Source: a bacterium
GTDB lineage: Bacteria; Patescibacteriota; Minisyncoccia; Phycocordibacterales; UBA1006
Direction of reading: 5' to 3'
Length of the DNA: 64,000 nt
Assembly (NCBI GenBank): GCA_030433255.1
Contig: JAUIMI010000002.1
Span: 1-64,000, forward strand
A program made the translations under genes and the position numbers. The notes beneath the pieces were generated by a model that did no database searches, was not told where the DNA came from, and worked only from the letters and a program-made list of their open reading frames with translations. Shown here piece after piece: positions 54,504 to 62,794 of this stretch (within the stretch, counting starts at the first letter, position 1; every line of letters begins with the position of its first letter).

Positions 54504-55193
54504 CTAGCTCTGAGTATCCAAGGTTTTTGTAGCAGGAACCACAATGCGAAGAGCAAAGCACGCATTCCACACACTGCCGTCCGACAAGTGGCGCACGCTC
54601 ACCTCCAGCTCACCAGAGTGGAAGTACACGTCCGCAACGAAGAACTTTTCTTCACCGTTTACTTCTTCAGTAAATAGGAAAAATGTTCCGTAGCCGTCTG
54701 TGCGTAACCATTGTTTGTTTTCTTGAACGAATTTTTCAATTTGCTCTTGAGATTCAAAGGCTAGACTTTTAAGGTCTGAACTTAATGAACCAAACAAAGT
54801 TTTGAAATCTGCGTTTTTATTGTACATTTCATGTACTTCAACATCAGTTTTCGCTGTAGTTGGTTGTGGTAAGTTGATTCCATAACCTTTGAAATCAGAA
54901 TCTATGTATCCAGGAAACGTTTTCTTGGCATTGTAGATATTTGCTTTCTTTCCACCTTTGCAGGCAGAAATAGTTACGGTTTCACCTCCTGAGATTAATC
55001 TGAGGTAGGGATTTTTTGGTTCAACTAATTCATAGTTACCTTCGACAAGTTGTCGTAAGGTTTCTTTTGAGAGATTGTTAAACCAATACAAATCGTCAAG
55101 AGATCGTGATCCATTGATTAATTTGTTTCCTAAATCTTTTTGAAGACCTAGCAACCTTGTTGCCGATTCTTCGTTGGTACTTTTGTGTCCCAT
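54504..55193 (-). CDS. DGR target protein with variable C-terminus
   Basis: A 229-aa protein. The N-terminal part (about 1-60) is helical (TRLLGLQKDLGNKLING, LYWFNNL). The C-terminal domain has ISGGETVTISACKGGK, SLSSDLKSL, WLRTDGYGTFFLF, VADVYFHSGELEV and VWNACFALRIVVP, a type I recall as common in Parcubacteria DGR targets and probably C-type-lectin-like. VR covers about residues 184-220, eight residues before the end. No signal peptide is seen. It would act as a diversified binding protein; ligand unknown. Confidence 0.88.
   Translation of the reverse strand: MGHKSTNEESATRLLGLQKDLGNKLINGSRSLDDLYWFNNLSKETLRQLVEGNYELVEPKNPYLRLISGGETVTISACKGGKKANIYNAKKTFPGYIDSDFKGYGINLPQPTTAKTDVEVHEMYNKNADFKTLFGSLSSDLKSLAFESQEQIEKFVQENKQWLRTDGYGTFFLFTEEVNGEEKFFVADVYFHSGELEVSVRHLSDGSVWNACFALRIVVPATKTLDTQS
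54533..54643 (-). repeat. DGR variable repeat (VR)
   Basis: Within the 3-prime end of the target gene. TR Asn codons (AAC) appear here as Asp, Tyr, His, Ser and Arg, and TR Asn (AAT) as Phe and Ser. The non-adenine positions are unchanged, which shows past adenine-directed mutagenesis and selection or neutrality. Confidence 0.95.
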
Positions 55194-55323
55194 TTTTTAA
55201 TATTTTATTGTAATTGAACTACCAAATGATGCTGAATGCATAACTCTCGATTCAATAAGTAATATATCACGTATGAGTATATATGTCAATACTTACGTGT
55301 AATGTGCAAACACTTCTGAAACC

Positions 55324-57639
55324 TTATAATAGGTCTTTAAGATTGTCCCACTTCTCAAATGATGGTGAATAGGTATAGGTTGTGTTGGTATTGATTTTCC
55401 ATCCATTAGGTCCATCAGGAACAGCTATTCCCCCTTTGAAGTTCTTCTTTCCTTTGAGCCACTTTTGAAGAGCTTCCGATTTATATTTAGTATCATTGCT
55501 TTCTGCGGTTACTCCTTTTTTTGTATCGATAAACCAAACATCATTTGTTGTTTGAATAACCCAATCGGGGTAGAATAATTTTTCCTTATTTTCGTCTGGG
55601 TTGTAATATGATAGAGAAAAATATTCACTTCCAACATCTCCATTTTTATACCACCACCTTACATTTTTATGGTTATCAAGAAATGTGATAAATTCTTTTT
55701 CATTGATTTCTCCTTTATAATCCTTTTCTATGTAAAATGGATCCATAGCTGATTTTTTTACCTTCATGGTTTCATAGCGATCAGTAAAAAATAAAGACTC
55801 ACGTGGAAGATCAATAACTTCAACACGCTTGGCACGTTCTGATTTTTTGTTTACTTCTTGTTCTCGGAGAGGTCGGTATTCTTCAAGTGCTTCACCGATA
55901 ATAGGGGCAAGGGTGCTACTGGTATCAAGTAGATCATTCACTACAATTGTGTAGATTTCTTTTCGTGAGTAAGACGTTGTATTCAACATCCACACATTGA
56001 GTGCGGTTTTTAATTTACCCCACGAACGCTCTGGTGCGAACTTTTTATTCTCATCAGTTTGGTGTGCAATATGTTTGAAACACAACAGATTATATAGACG
56101 TTCAAGATCGTGTTGTGACATTTCTTGATCATGACTACCTCCCTCATTAATAAGTTCTTGAGTGAAGTTATCATAATCATCAATCTCAACACCAACAATT
56201 AATCCATTTGTAACTATTGGGGTCATATTAAGGTCTTTTTTCTTTAGTTTTTCTATAGCTTTTTTAGAGCTGTTTTTTTCATCAATCTCAAAATAATTAT
56301 TCGCTATTTTTGAAAATGTATTTTGAAAACTATCCCCCAGGTCATTATAGTCAGTACGACTCATAAATACTGATTCAACGGTAACAGGTGTTACTTCTTT
56401 TTTTCGATAACTTCCATAGACGGCAGGTCGATTATCAATACTCGATTTACTGTACTCTGTCAGTACTTCGTTTCTCTTGTAGTTGGTATATAAATAACCA
56501 AGATTCAGTTCTGGAAGAGGAAAATGTGAACCAAAAGGCATACGTAAAATACGACCTACTGTCTGAATGGCAAAGGTTGGATTTTTTATTTCACGGAACA
56601 TAACCAGAATACCTGCTCGTGGGCAATCCCAACCTGTCGCCGCCGCTTGCTTAAACAAAAGAAATGAAATTGATGAATTGTTGTCATCAATGTATTCAAG
56701 ATTCACCTTATCTTCTGAAAGCCATATTGCAATCTCGTCTTCAAGAACACCTTTTTCTTTCAAGAAATTCAAGACAATTCCCTGCTTATTTACGGTTGTC
56801 GTGTCTTTACTTGCCTGATCATCATTAGGAAGCTGAATCAAAACAAGAGGGTTCACCTCAATACCTAAACTTTTATACATCTCCACCAAAGAAAGACGTT
56901 TTTGGTACGCAAGCTCAAGAAGTATCTCGTCTTGATCCATACCCTTGAAATCTTTTTGATTAAGATCTTCTTCTGTTTGAAAAATAATTTTTTCTTTAAT
57001 CAATCCTGACTCAATAACAGCAGATCGATCTGATTCTACATACCCACCAACCTCAGCTTGTGTTGGGATATATGATGGTGTTGCTGAAACACGCATGGTA
57101 ATTTTTGGATTTACTAAATCGATAATTTCTTGAGCAAGGTCAGTATTTGAACCAATATGAGATTCATCAATAATCATAACAATCTTTCTATTTTCCTTAT
57201 GAGTTCTTTGTATAAATCTATCGAAAGTTAAGTCACGCTCGTTATCACGTCGTAATACACGGCTTGCTTTGGTGGTTCCTTTTATTTTCTGCCAGTTAAT
57301 AAAGAAAACTGAATTTTTTGAAAGCTTCCCTTGTGATAAATCGTTTAAATCAAGGAGGTCAATTTCTGATGCTCCGCCGTAGTAGTTAAAAAGTTTGTAT
57401 TTACTTTGCACATATGAATCTTCACTAAAGGTGAACCATAAAAACGCCACGTCGTTATTATAGAAACGTGGGTCACCAACAAGGTCACGCAAGAATTGTG
57501 CCATCATGATTGTTTTCCCAGACCCCGTTGGAGATTTAAAAACAAGAGGAATATTATTTTCAGGGGATTTCCAAAGTGAAAGAAATTGATTTTTAAGTTC
57601 TGCAATAGCAGTTTCTTGAAATGGTTTAAGTGCAAACAT
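55324..57639 (-). CDS. Type III restriction enzyme, Res subunit
   Basis: A 771-aa ATP-dependent restriction subunit: SPTGSGKT (35-42), IIDESHIG (DEAH-like, about 157-164), RVSATPS, QTVGRILRM (motif VI) and a C-terminal PD-(D/E)XK nuclease with YPDWVIQ and FIDTKKG (about 690-712). With Mod it cuts DNA with unmodified sites after ATP-driven communication. It starts 2 nt after mod and is co-transcribed. Confidence 0.92.
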   Translation of the reverse strand: MFALKPFQETAIAELKNQFLSLWKSPENNIPLVFKSPTGSGKTIMMAQFLRDLVGDPRFYNNDVAFLWFTFSEDSYVQSKYKLFNYYGGASEIDLLDLNDLSQGKLSKNSVFFINWQKIKGTTKASRVLRRDNERDLTFDRFIQRTHKENRKIVMIIDESHIGSNTDLAQEIIDLVNPKITMRVSATPSYIPTQAEVGGYVESDRSAVIESGLIKEKIIFQTEEDLNQKDFKGMDQDEILLELAYQKRLSLVEMYKSLGIEVNPLVLIQLPNDDQASKDTTTVNKQGIVLNFLKEKGVLEDEIAIWLSEDKVNLEYIDDNNSSISFLLFKQAAATGWDCPRAGILVMFREIKNPTFAIQTVGRILRMPFGSHFPLPELNLGYLYTNYKRNEVLTEYSKSSIDNRPAVYGSYRKKEVTPVTVESVFMSRTDYNDLGDSFQNTFSKIANNYFEIDEKNSSKKAIEKLKKKDLNMTPIVTNGLIVGVEIDDYDNFTQELINEGGSHDQEMSQHDLERLYNLLCFKHIAHQTDENKKFAPERSWGKLKTALNVWMLNTTSYSRKEIYTIVVNDLLDTSSTLAPIIGEALEEYRPLREQEVNKKSERAKRVEVIDLPRESLFFTDRYETMKVKKSAMDPFYIEKDYKGEINEKEFITFLDNHKNVRWWYKNGDVGSEYFSLSYYNPDENKEKLFYPDWVIQTTNDVWFIDTKKGVTAESNDTKYKSEALQKWLKGKKNFKGGIAVPDGPNGWKINTNTTYTYSPSFEKWDNLKDLL

Positions 57640-57641
57640 AA

Positions 57642-59387
57642 TTAGATTCGGTTAATTTCTTTATATACTTCGATAATTGGTTCTGGAATATCTTCAACCC
57701 TTATATTCTTGCTTGAATATTCGTTCTTGTATTCATTCTTTCCCCAACCAAAGATATATAATGTTATTGGTGTATTCTCTTTTTCAAGGTCATTAATAAG
57801 ATCAGCAAGTTTTGATTTATCTTCCTTGAAATAAATGACTGTTTTTTGTTTATCATTTTTAAAAATCTGCCACCAATCATTTTTTTCTACTTCATTAAGA
57901 GTGTTTTCACGTAAAGCGATCATCTCACCTGCCTGATAGGTGATTTTAATTTTAGAATCATCAGAAATTTGATTCAGTTTATCAATATCAACAAGATCAG
58001 TTTTATAATATGCGAGATTGCCTCCTAGACCTTTTACTTTTTCGTCTTTCTTATTCTTGTATCCTTTGATTACTCGTTTAATACGTTCATAGGTGACCTC
58101 TTCTGCAATATTGTTTTCATTATTGGTACAGAGAATAAATTTACGATTTCCTCCGTCTTCCTTATTAAGTTCAAGGACGGCGTGACCTGTTGTTCCAGAG
58201 CCAGCGAAAAAATCGAGAATGGTAGAACATTGGTTTTTATTTTTTGAAATTGCCCATTTCAACATGTCGAGTGACTTAGGGTAATCAAACTTTTTCTCCC
58301 CTAATACATCAACAAGTAATTGATTCCCAAGTTTTCTTGTATCAAAACCTTTTATTGTCGTATCTTTAACTAAACCAGTAGATCTATTTTTATGATAAAT
58401 ATTCCACTCTTCTTTTTTATTTTTCTTAAAAATTAAATCTTTTTTATAATCAGTATTAAATCTACCCTCAGTCCAGTTCCACGGATACTGAATATTTTTT
58501 CTTACTCCTGGTCGAATAGGAATATATCCTTTCTTGATAAGTTTTTGATCATAATCTAAGAAAATACCTTTCTCTTTGTTATATTCATTTCGAGTACAGG
58601 CGTCTTCTTTTTGTGGATGATAATAAACGGTATATCCTCTATTTTTATTTTTTTCTAAGGGAGAATTAATTGAATCGAAAGCATTTGTTATAGCGTAACG
58701 ACCCCTATCATCTTCATACTTATATTTTTTATGATCCAATTCAATAGGTAAGTCGTAATTAATATCTTTTGAATAGTTCTTTTTATACATCAAACAATAC
58801 TCGTGCTGAGTTTTAAATGTGACACTTTGATTAGCTCCCTGTGCAGTTTTATCAATAATAAAACTAGCGACAAAATTTTGCTCTCCAAAAATCTGATCAC
58901 ATAATATTTTCAGATAAGATTGCTCGTTGTCATCGATACTGACAAAAAGTATTCCATTTTCGTTTAAAAGATTTTTTGCTAAAAGTAATCTTTTATTTAT
59001 AAAAGATATCCATTTGCTATGCCTGAATGAATCTTCATAGTCGACATAGTTATCCTCATAAATAAAATCATTATTTTTTGTATTATACGGAGGGTCAATA
59101 TATATAAGGTCAATCTTACCCTTGTGTGTATAGTTCAAAACAGAAAGTGAGTGATAATTATCACCTTCAATCAAAATATTGGTTGATAGAGAATTATCAG
59201 AAACCAACTTTCTGGTTTTAACTTCTTTGAGTGTCGGCACGTGTGTTTTGCATTGCAAAACAACATCCTCGTCGTGGGGTTCCCAGACGAGTCCGAATTT
59301 CTTTCGATCCTTTAAAACTTTAATTTGTTTTTCAAGATCTGATATACGAGCTAAAAGCTCTTTTTCAGAGTTTGTGTTGTTAGACAT
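57642..59387 (-). CDS. Type III DNA methyltransferase, Mod subunit
   Basis: A 581-aa beta-class adenine methyltransferase: YIDPPYNTKNNDF (DPPY 98-101), target-recognition region (about 190-360) and ILDFFAGSGTTGHAV (SAM site, about 391-405). An N-terminal coiled stretch (SDLEKQIKVLKDRKK) suits Mod dimerisation. It methylates one strand of an asymmetric site and supplies specificity to Res. The 5-prime side carries the nested hairpin at 59442-59549. Confidence 0.92.
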   Translation of the reverse strand: MSNNTNSEKELLARISDLEKQIKVLKDRKKFGLVWEPHDEDVVLQCKTHVPTLKEVKTRKLVSDNSLSTNILIEGDNYHSLSVLNYTHKGKIDLIYIDPPYNTKNNDFIYEDNYVDYEDSFRHSKWISFINKRLLLAKNLLNENGILFVSIDDNEQSYLKILCDQIFGEQNFVASFIIDKTAQGANQSVTFKTQHEYCLMYKKNYSKDINYDLPIELDHKKYKYEDDRGRYAITNAFDSINSPLEKNKNRGYTVYYHPQKEDACTRNEYNKEKGIFLDYDQKLIKKGYIPIRPGVRKNIQYPWNWTEGRFNTDYKKDLIFKKNKKEEWNIYHKNRSTGLVKDTTIKGFDTRKLGNQLLVDVLGEKKFDYPKSLDMLKWAISKNKNQCSTILDFFAGSGTTGHAVLELNKEDGGNRKFILCTNNENNIAEEVTYERIKRVIKGYKNKKDEKVKGLGGNLAYYKTDLVDIDKLNQISDDSKIKITYQAGEMIALRENTLNEVEKNDWWQIFKNDKQKTVIYFKEDKSKLADLINDLEKENTPITLYIFGWGKNEYKNEYSSKNIRVEDIPEPIIEVYKEINRI

Positions 59388-59441
59388 AGGGGTACACTTC
59401 TATGTCGTCTGAGGGAAATTTAAAAGGCACCCCCAGACGGG

Positions 59442-59549
59442 TGTACCCATTCACAGATAGATAAACTACTGATCCTGACCGCTGAGAGTGCCTCTTAAGG
59501 TCACGATCAGTAGCCGCAAAAATGCGCTAATCTATCTAAAATGGGTACA
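59442..59549. other. Nested 30-bp inverted repeat between mod and recombinase B
   Basis: Four perfect helices in register: TGTACCCATT / AATGGGTACA, AGATAGAT / ATCTATCT, ACTGATC / GATCAGT and TGACC / GGTCA, with small bulges. The apical loop has AGAG / CTCT, and its GTGCCT (59488-59493) complements AGGCAC at 59425-59430. A side hairpin CGCA / TGCG sits in the 3-prime bulge. No known RNA family recognised. Confidence 0.65.
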
Positions 59550-59653
59550 AAATAAATATATCACAAATAGTGAAGAAAAATAAGAGGTATTTGCGAGTAT
59601 GCGACGTATTTTTAGTTCTGCATAGCTTAGCAAGACAAAACCACAGCGACATA

Positions 59654-60949
59654 ATGGTATATATGAATACGATACCAACTACACCTGTTAGATATTGCCT
59701 ATACGCACGTAAATCAACAGAATCAGAAGAAAAACAAGTATTATCAATAGATTCTCAAATACGAGAAATGGAGCAAATTGCAGAACGTCAGGGATTAAAT
59801 ATTGTTTGTAGAAAAGAAGAATCTCATTCAGCAAAAGCTTCTGGAAAAAGACCAGTATTTCAAGAAATCATAGAGGAGATAGATAAAGAGGTATATAACG
59901 GAATACTGACATGGGCACCTGATAGATTGTCTCGTAATGCAGGTGATCTTGGGTCTCTTGTTGATCTCATGGATCAAGGTAAGCTCATGAATATTCAAAC
60001 CTATGGACAAACCTTTTCAAATTCACCAAACGAGAAATTTCTACTCATGATTTTGTGTTCTCAAGCGAAACTAGAAAATGATAACAAGGGAGTAAATGTT
60101 AAACGCGGGCTTCGAGCAAGATGCGAGCAAGGACTGTGGCCCTTTCGACCACCTACTGGATATGTAAAATCAGATCATAAAGATGAAGGGTGTGTATGTC
60201 TGGTTGATCCGAAACGTGGTCATGTGATTAAAGACATGTTTGAAAAAGTAGGCAACGAGCGCTGGAGCGGAAGAAAACTTCATAACTATCTAAAAAATGA
60301 AATTCATTTCAGAACTGAGAATGACAAACCATTAAGTCTGGGGAATGTCTACAGAACACTACAAAATCATTTCTACTATGGGAAATTTGAATACCCTCAA
60401 GGTTCAGGCAACTGGTTTCAAGGAGTACATGAGCCAATTATCACGAAAGAATTATACGATGCTGTTCAGGAGCAATTAAATCGTCAATCATTAGTTCGTA
60501 GATCAGACCCAAAAGACTTTGCTTTCACAAAACTTATAACCTGTGGTTTGTGTGGATCAAGCATAACTGCTGATGAAAAGTTGAAAGAGTTGAAAGATGG
60601 AGGTGTGAATCGTCATGTCTATTATCGCTGTTGTAAGTCGAGAAATCAGAATTGTAAAAACTCCGCACTTAATGAAAATGATTTGATCAAACAAATAACT
60701 AAAGTTATCAATGATGTAGGTATCAAGAACTTACCTATGCAAGAAAAAATACGCTCTGATGTTGAGCGAATTAAAAAATTCCATGAAACTATTCTTGGAG
60801 AAAAAGCTCAGGTTTTTTTGAAAGATATTAATACCCTTGCCTATGCTACTTTTATTCTCAGAGAGGGATCAATTGAAGAAAAACGAGAGATTATGAATTG
60901 TTTGAATGGTCAGTTGGTACTACAAGACAGAAAAATATCTTTGGTATAA
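59654..60949 (+). CDS. Large serine recombinase (element B)
   Basis: A 431-aa paralogue of 35986-37278: YCLYARKSTESEE with the catalytic Ser, TWAPDRLSRN, recombinase domain and zinc ribbon CGLCGSS ... CCKSRNQNC, coiled C-terminus. The ATG at 59654 lies at the same conserved place (GCGACATAATGG). As the rightmost gene before tRNA-His it is the natural integrase of the segment 42807-61624. Confidence 0.93.
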   Translation: MVYMNTIPTTPVRYCLYARKSTESEEKQVLSIDSQIREMEQIAERQGLNIVCRKEESHSAKASGKRPVFQEIIEEIDKEVYNGILTWAPDRLSRNAGDLGSLVDLMDQGKLMNIQTYGQTFSNSPNEKFLLMILCSQAKLENDNKGVNVKRGLRARCEQGLWPFRPPTGYVKSDHKDEGCVCLVDPKRGHVIKDMFEKVGNERWSGRKLHNYLKNEIHFRTENDKPLSLGNVYRTLQNHFYYGKFEYPQGSGNWFQGVHEPIITKELYDAVQEQLNRQSLVRRSDPKDFAFTKLITCGLCGSSITADEKLKELKDGGVNRHVYYRCCKSRNQNCKNSALNENDLIKQITKVINDVGIKNLPMQEKIRSDVERIKKFHETILGEKAQVFLKDINTLAYATFILREGSIEEKREIMNCLNGQLVLQDRKISLV

Positions 60950-60957
60950 AAGAATAA

Positions 60958-61530
60958 CTATATACAAATACCCTCTTGAGTAAGCCATTTAGCTTTATTG
61001 CCTTCGTTTAATGAATCTTGAACAGAGTATGTACCTGAAATTTTTTTAATATTATTTAGTTCATTTTTGTATTCAATAACAAACGAACAAGAAAAAGTGC
61101 TATTTTCTTTTTGATTCGTTTCACTAAAAATAAAACTAAAGCTTTTATTTTTAGGTATCAAGGGAGTATCGATTAAAATAATATAAAGTGAGGTTGAAAA
61201 TTTATACCATTTATCTCTATCGTTTAATAATGACTTATCTAAAGAATACTCTTGAAAAAAACTACACAACTCCGAACGGAGCATCCAATGATCCTGTATT
61301 CTATTGGTCTTGGTTTTACTAGCATTTTCTATTTCATTAACGATCTTACTAGGTAGATTCTCTATATTAGAATGAGCGATCCAATTGCCATAAAAATTCA
61401 ACAACTCATATTTATTTTTTTGAGAGTTATTTTCTATAATAATTCGAACTCTATTGAGCAGAAAAACAACATCTTCAATTTCTAGGAGATTTTTTCCTAA
61501 AATATAGTTTATATTATCTAGTATTTTCAT
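60958..61530 (-). CDS. Unknown protein next to tRNA-His
   Basis: A 190-aa protein; the N-terminal half is helical (LLNRVRIIIENN, YELLNFYGNWIAHSNIE), the C-terminal half beta-rich (SFSFIFSE, FSCSFVIEYKN, ISGTYSVQD). No family recognised. The NWIAHS segment is faintly HEPN-like but lacks a clear R-x4-6-H. It converges on recombinase B with 8 bp between stops. Confidence 0.55.
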   Translation of the reverse strand: MKILDNINYILGKNLLEIEDVVFLLNRVRIIIENNSQKNKYELLNFYGNWIAHSNIENLPSKIVNEIENASKTKTNRIQDHWMLRSELCSFFQEYSLDKSLLNDRDKWYKFSTSLYIILIDTPLIPKNKSFSFIFSETNQKENSTFSCSFVIEYKNELNNIKKISGTYSVQDSLNEGNKAKWLTQEGICI

Positions 61531-61545
61531 ATATTAAGTATAACA

Positions 61546-61573
61546 AAAAGCACTCAAATGAGTGCTTTTTGTT
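61546..61573 (-). terminator. Terminator of tRNA-His
   Basis: AAAAAGCACTCA / TGAGTGCTTTTT stem downstream of the tRNA on the minus strand. Resembles 17829-17857. Confidence 0.8.
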
Positions 61574-61596
61574 TGTGCTGAAACGAGAAATATAGA

Positions 61597-61624
61597 CCTT
61601 CTCGTGCTAGCACTAAATGGGGTG
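61597..61624. repeat. Right 28-bp att-like direct repeat at the tRNA-His 3-prime end
   Basis: Identical to 42807-42834 (CCTTCTCGTG ... GGGGTG). Covers the last acceptor base, discriminator, CCA and 21 bp of trailer. Confidence 0.8.
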
Positions 61625-61693
61625 GCCACAGGGAATCGAACCCTGATTGCAGGTACCACAAACCCGAGTAATAACCGTTATACCATGGCCACC
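61618..61693 (-). tRNA. tRNA-His (GTG anticodon)
   Basis: Acceptor stem GTGGCCA / TGGCCAC, D-arm GTAT...TTAC, anticodon stem CGGGT / ACCTG with loop TTGTGGT (anticodon GTG), T-arm CAGGG-TTCGATT-CCCTG. The His-specific G-1 (61693) faces C73 (61621) and the CCA end is encoded (61620-61618). Confidence 0.96.
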
Positions 61694-61762
61694 ATATAAT
61701 TCTTAATTCATTAAGAATTATATATAGTATACATATAGAAATAAAAAATCAAAGAAAAAATA

Positions 61763-62764
61763 CTACTCTGTAGTATTTTCTTCTGACTGTGAATGTAATG
61801 ATTTGTTGTAAATAACTGATTCAACGAGACTCGCTATAAACACACCAACAATAATAAGCACAATATATCCGACAAATAAAGCTCCGCTTGAAAATGAAAA
61901 CCAATCAAACACACTTAATAGTAGCAATGAATACCAAGAAACAACACCAACAGCAACAAGCCCGAAAGCTAATTTTCTCTGAAAACTGTGTTCATGGTCA
62001 TCTAACTCAGGGTGGTCACCAAAATGAATACCAAGAAGTTTTGGCCCAACAATCATATTCATAACCACTTCATAAATAAAGAGCACTGCCATAATAATTA
62101 TCATGACAATGAATGCATTACTATCAGTAAATTCTCGCCACCTATCAGTTATAACTAACCCAAGACCCGTAAGGAAGGTTAACCCTATAGCAACCCATGC
62201 AGTCTGTGAAAACATTTCTAATCGTTTTTCTTCTTTGCGACTTATTTCAAAGTCTCGCAAGAAACGTATAAAAGTTCGTGCATGAAGTGTGGTAATAGCA
62301 GTTCCTACCAGAACACCAACCATATATAGCCATTTTAATAAATCACGCGAAGTATAGGCAAATTCTGCAAAGTAAGATTCATAGCCTCGAAAAGCTAATA
62401 TAACAATAAGTAAATTCAATCCTGTCGAAATAAGACAGAGCAAACACCATTTTTTAACTACAAATAGTTGAATGGTTGTAAGGTACAATGAAAATACAAA
62501 ACCTATACCCGAAAGTAATAATCCTATAAGTAAAACGACATGGGGTAATTCTCGAAAAATTCCCGCTAAAAATAATAACCCAATAAGGACATAATATACC
62601 ATTCCGATATTCTCGACTGGTACTCCTAGAAAACGAGAAAATTTTCCTGTCATAATTGAGCTCGTTTTCTCATCAAGCTGGTGGTGTTTTTTGCTTGCAA
62701 TATGTCGTGACAACCACACACCAACGATTGCCGAAAGAATAATTCCAATATGTATCCAAATCAT
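61763..62764 (-). CDS. VKOR-like membrane protein with extra TM domain
   Basis: A 333-aa polytopic protein. The N-terminal four-helix VKOR-like part (about 1-125) has GKFSRFLGVPVENIG and the active CLLC pair (WCLLCLIS). The loop cysteine normally before the SKYSKFLG motif is absent (SSIMTGKFS). A second membrane domain (about 140-320, five or more helices) replaces the thioredoxin domain seen in other fusions. It may be a partial oxidase in disulfide formation or a divergent relative. Minus strand, likely with the alkylation repair gene upstream. Confidence 0.75.
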   Translation of the reverse strand: MIWIHIGIILSAIVGVWLSRHIASKKHHQLDEKTSSIMTGKFSRFLGVPVENIGMVYYVLIGLLFLAGIFRELPHVVLLIGLLLSGIGFVFSLYLTTIQLFVVKKWCLLCLISTGLNLLIVILAFRGYESYFAEFAYTSRDLLKWLYMVGVLVGTAITTLHARTFIRFLRDFEISRKEEKRLEMFSQTAWVAIGLTFLTGLGLVITDRWREFTDSNAFIVMIIIMAVLFIYEVVMNMIVGPKLLGIHFGDHPELDDHEHSFQRKLAFGLVAVGVVSWYSLLLLSVFDWFSFSSGALFVGYIVLIIVGVFIASLVESVIYNKSLHSQSEENTTE

Positions 62765-62794
62765 ATACTACTATTGTACCAATTTGTTATGTAA

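Noticed and set aside
60958-61530. HEPN toxin
   Set aside because: The NWIAHS segment is suggestive, but a clear R-x4-6-H catalytic motif and a partner antitoxin are lacking.
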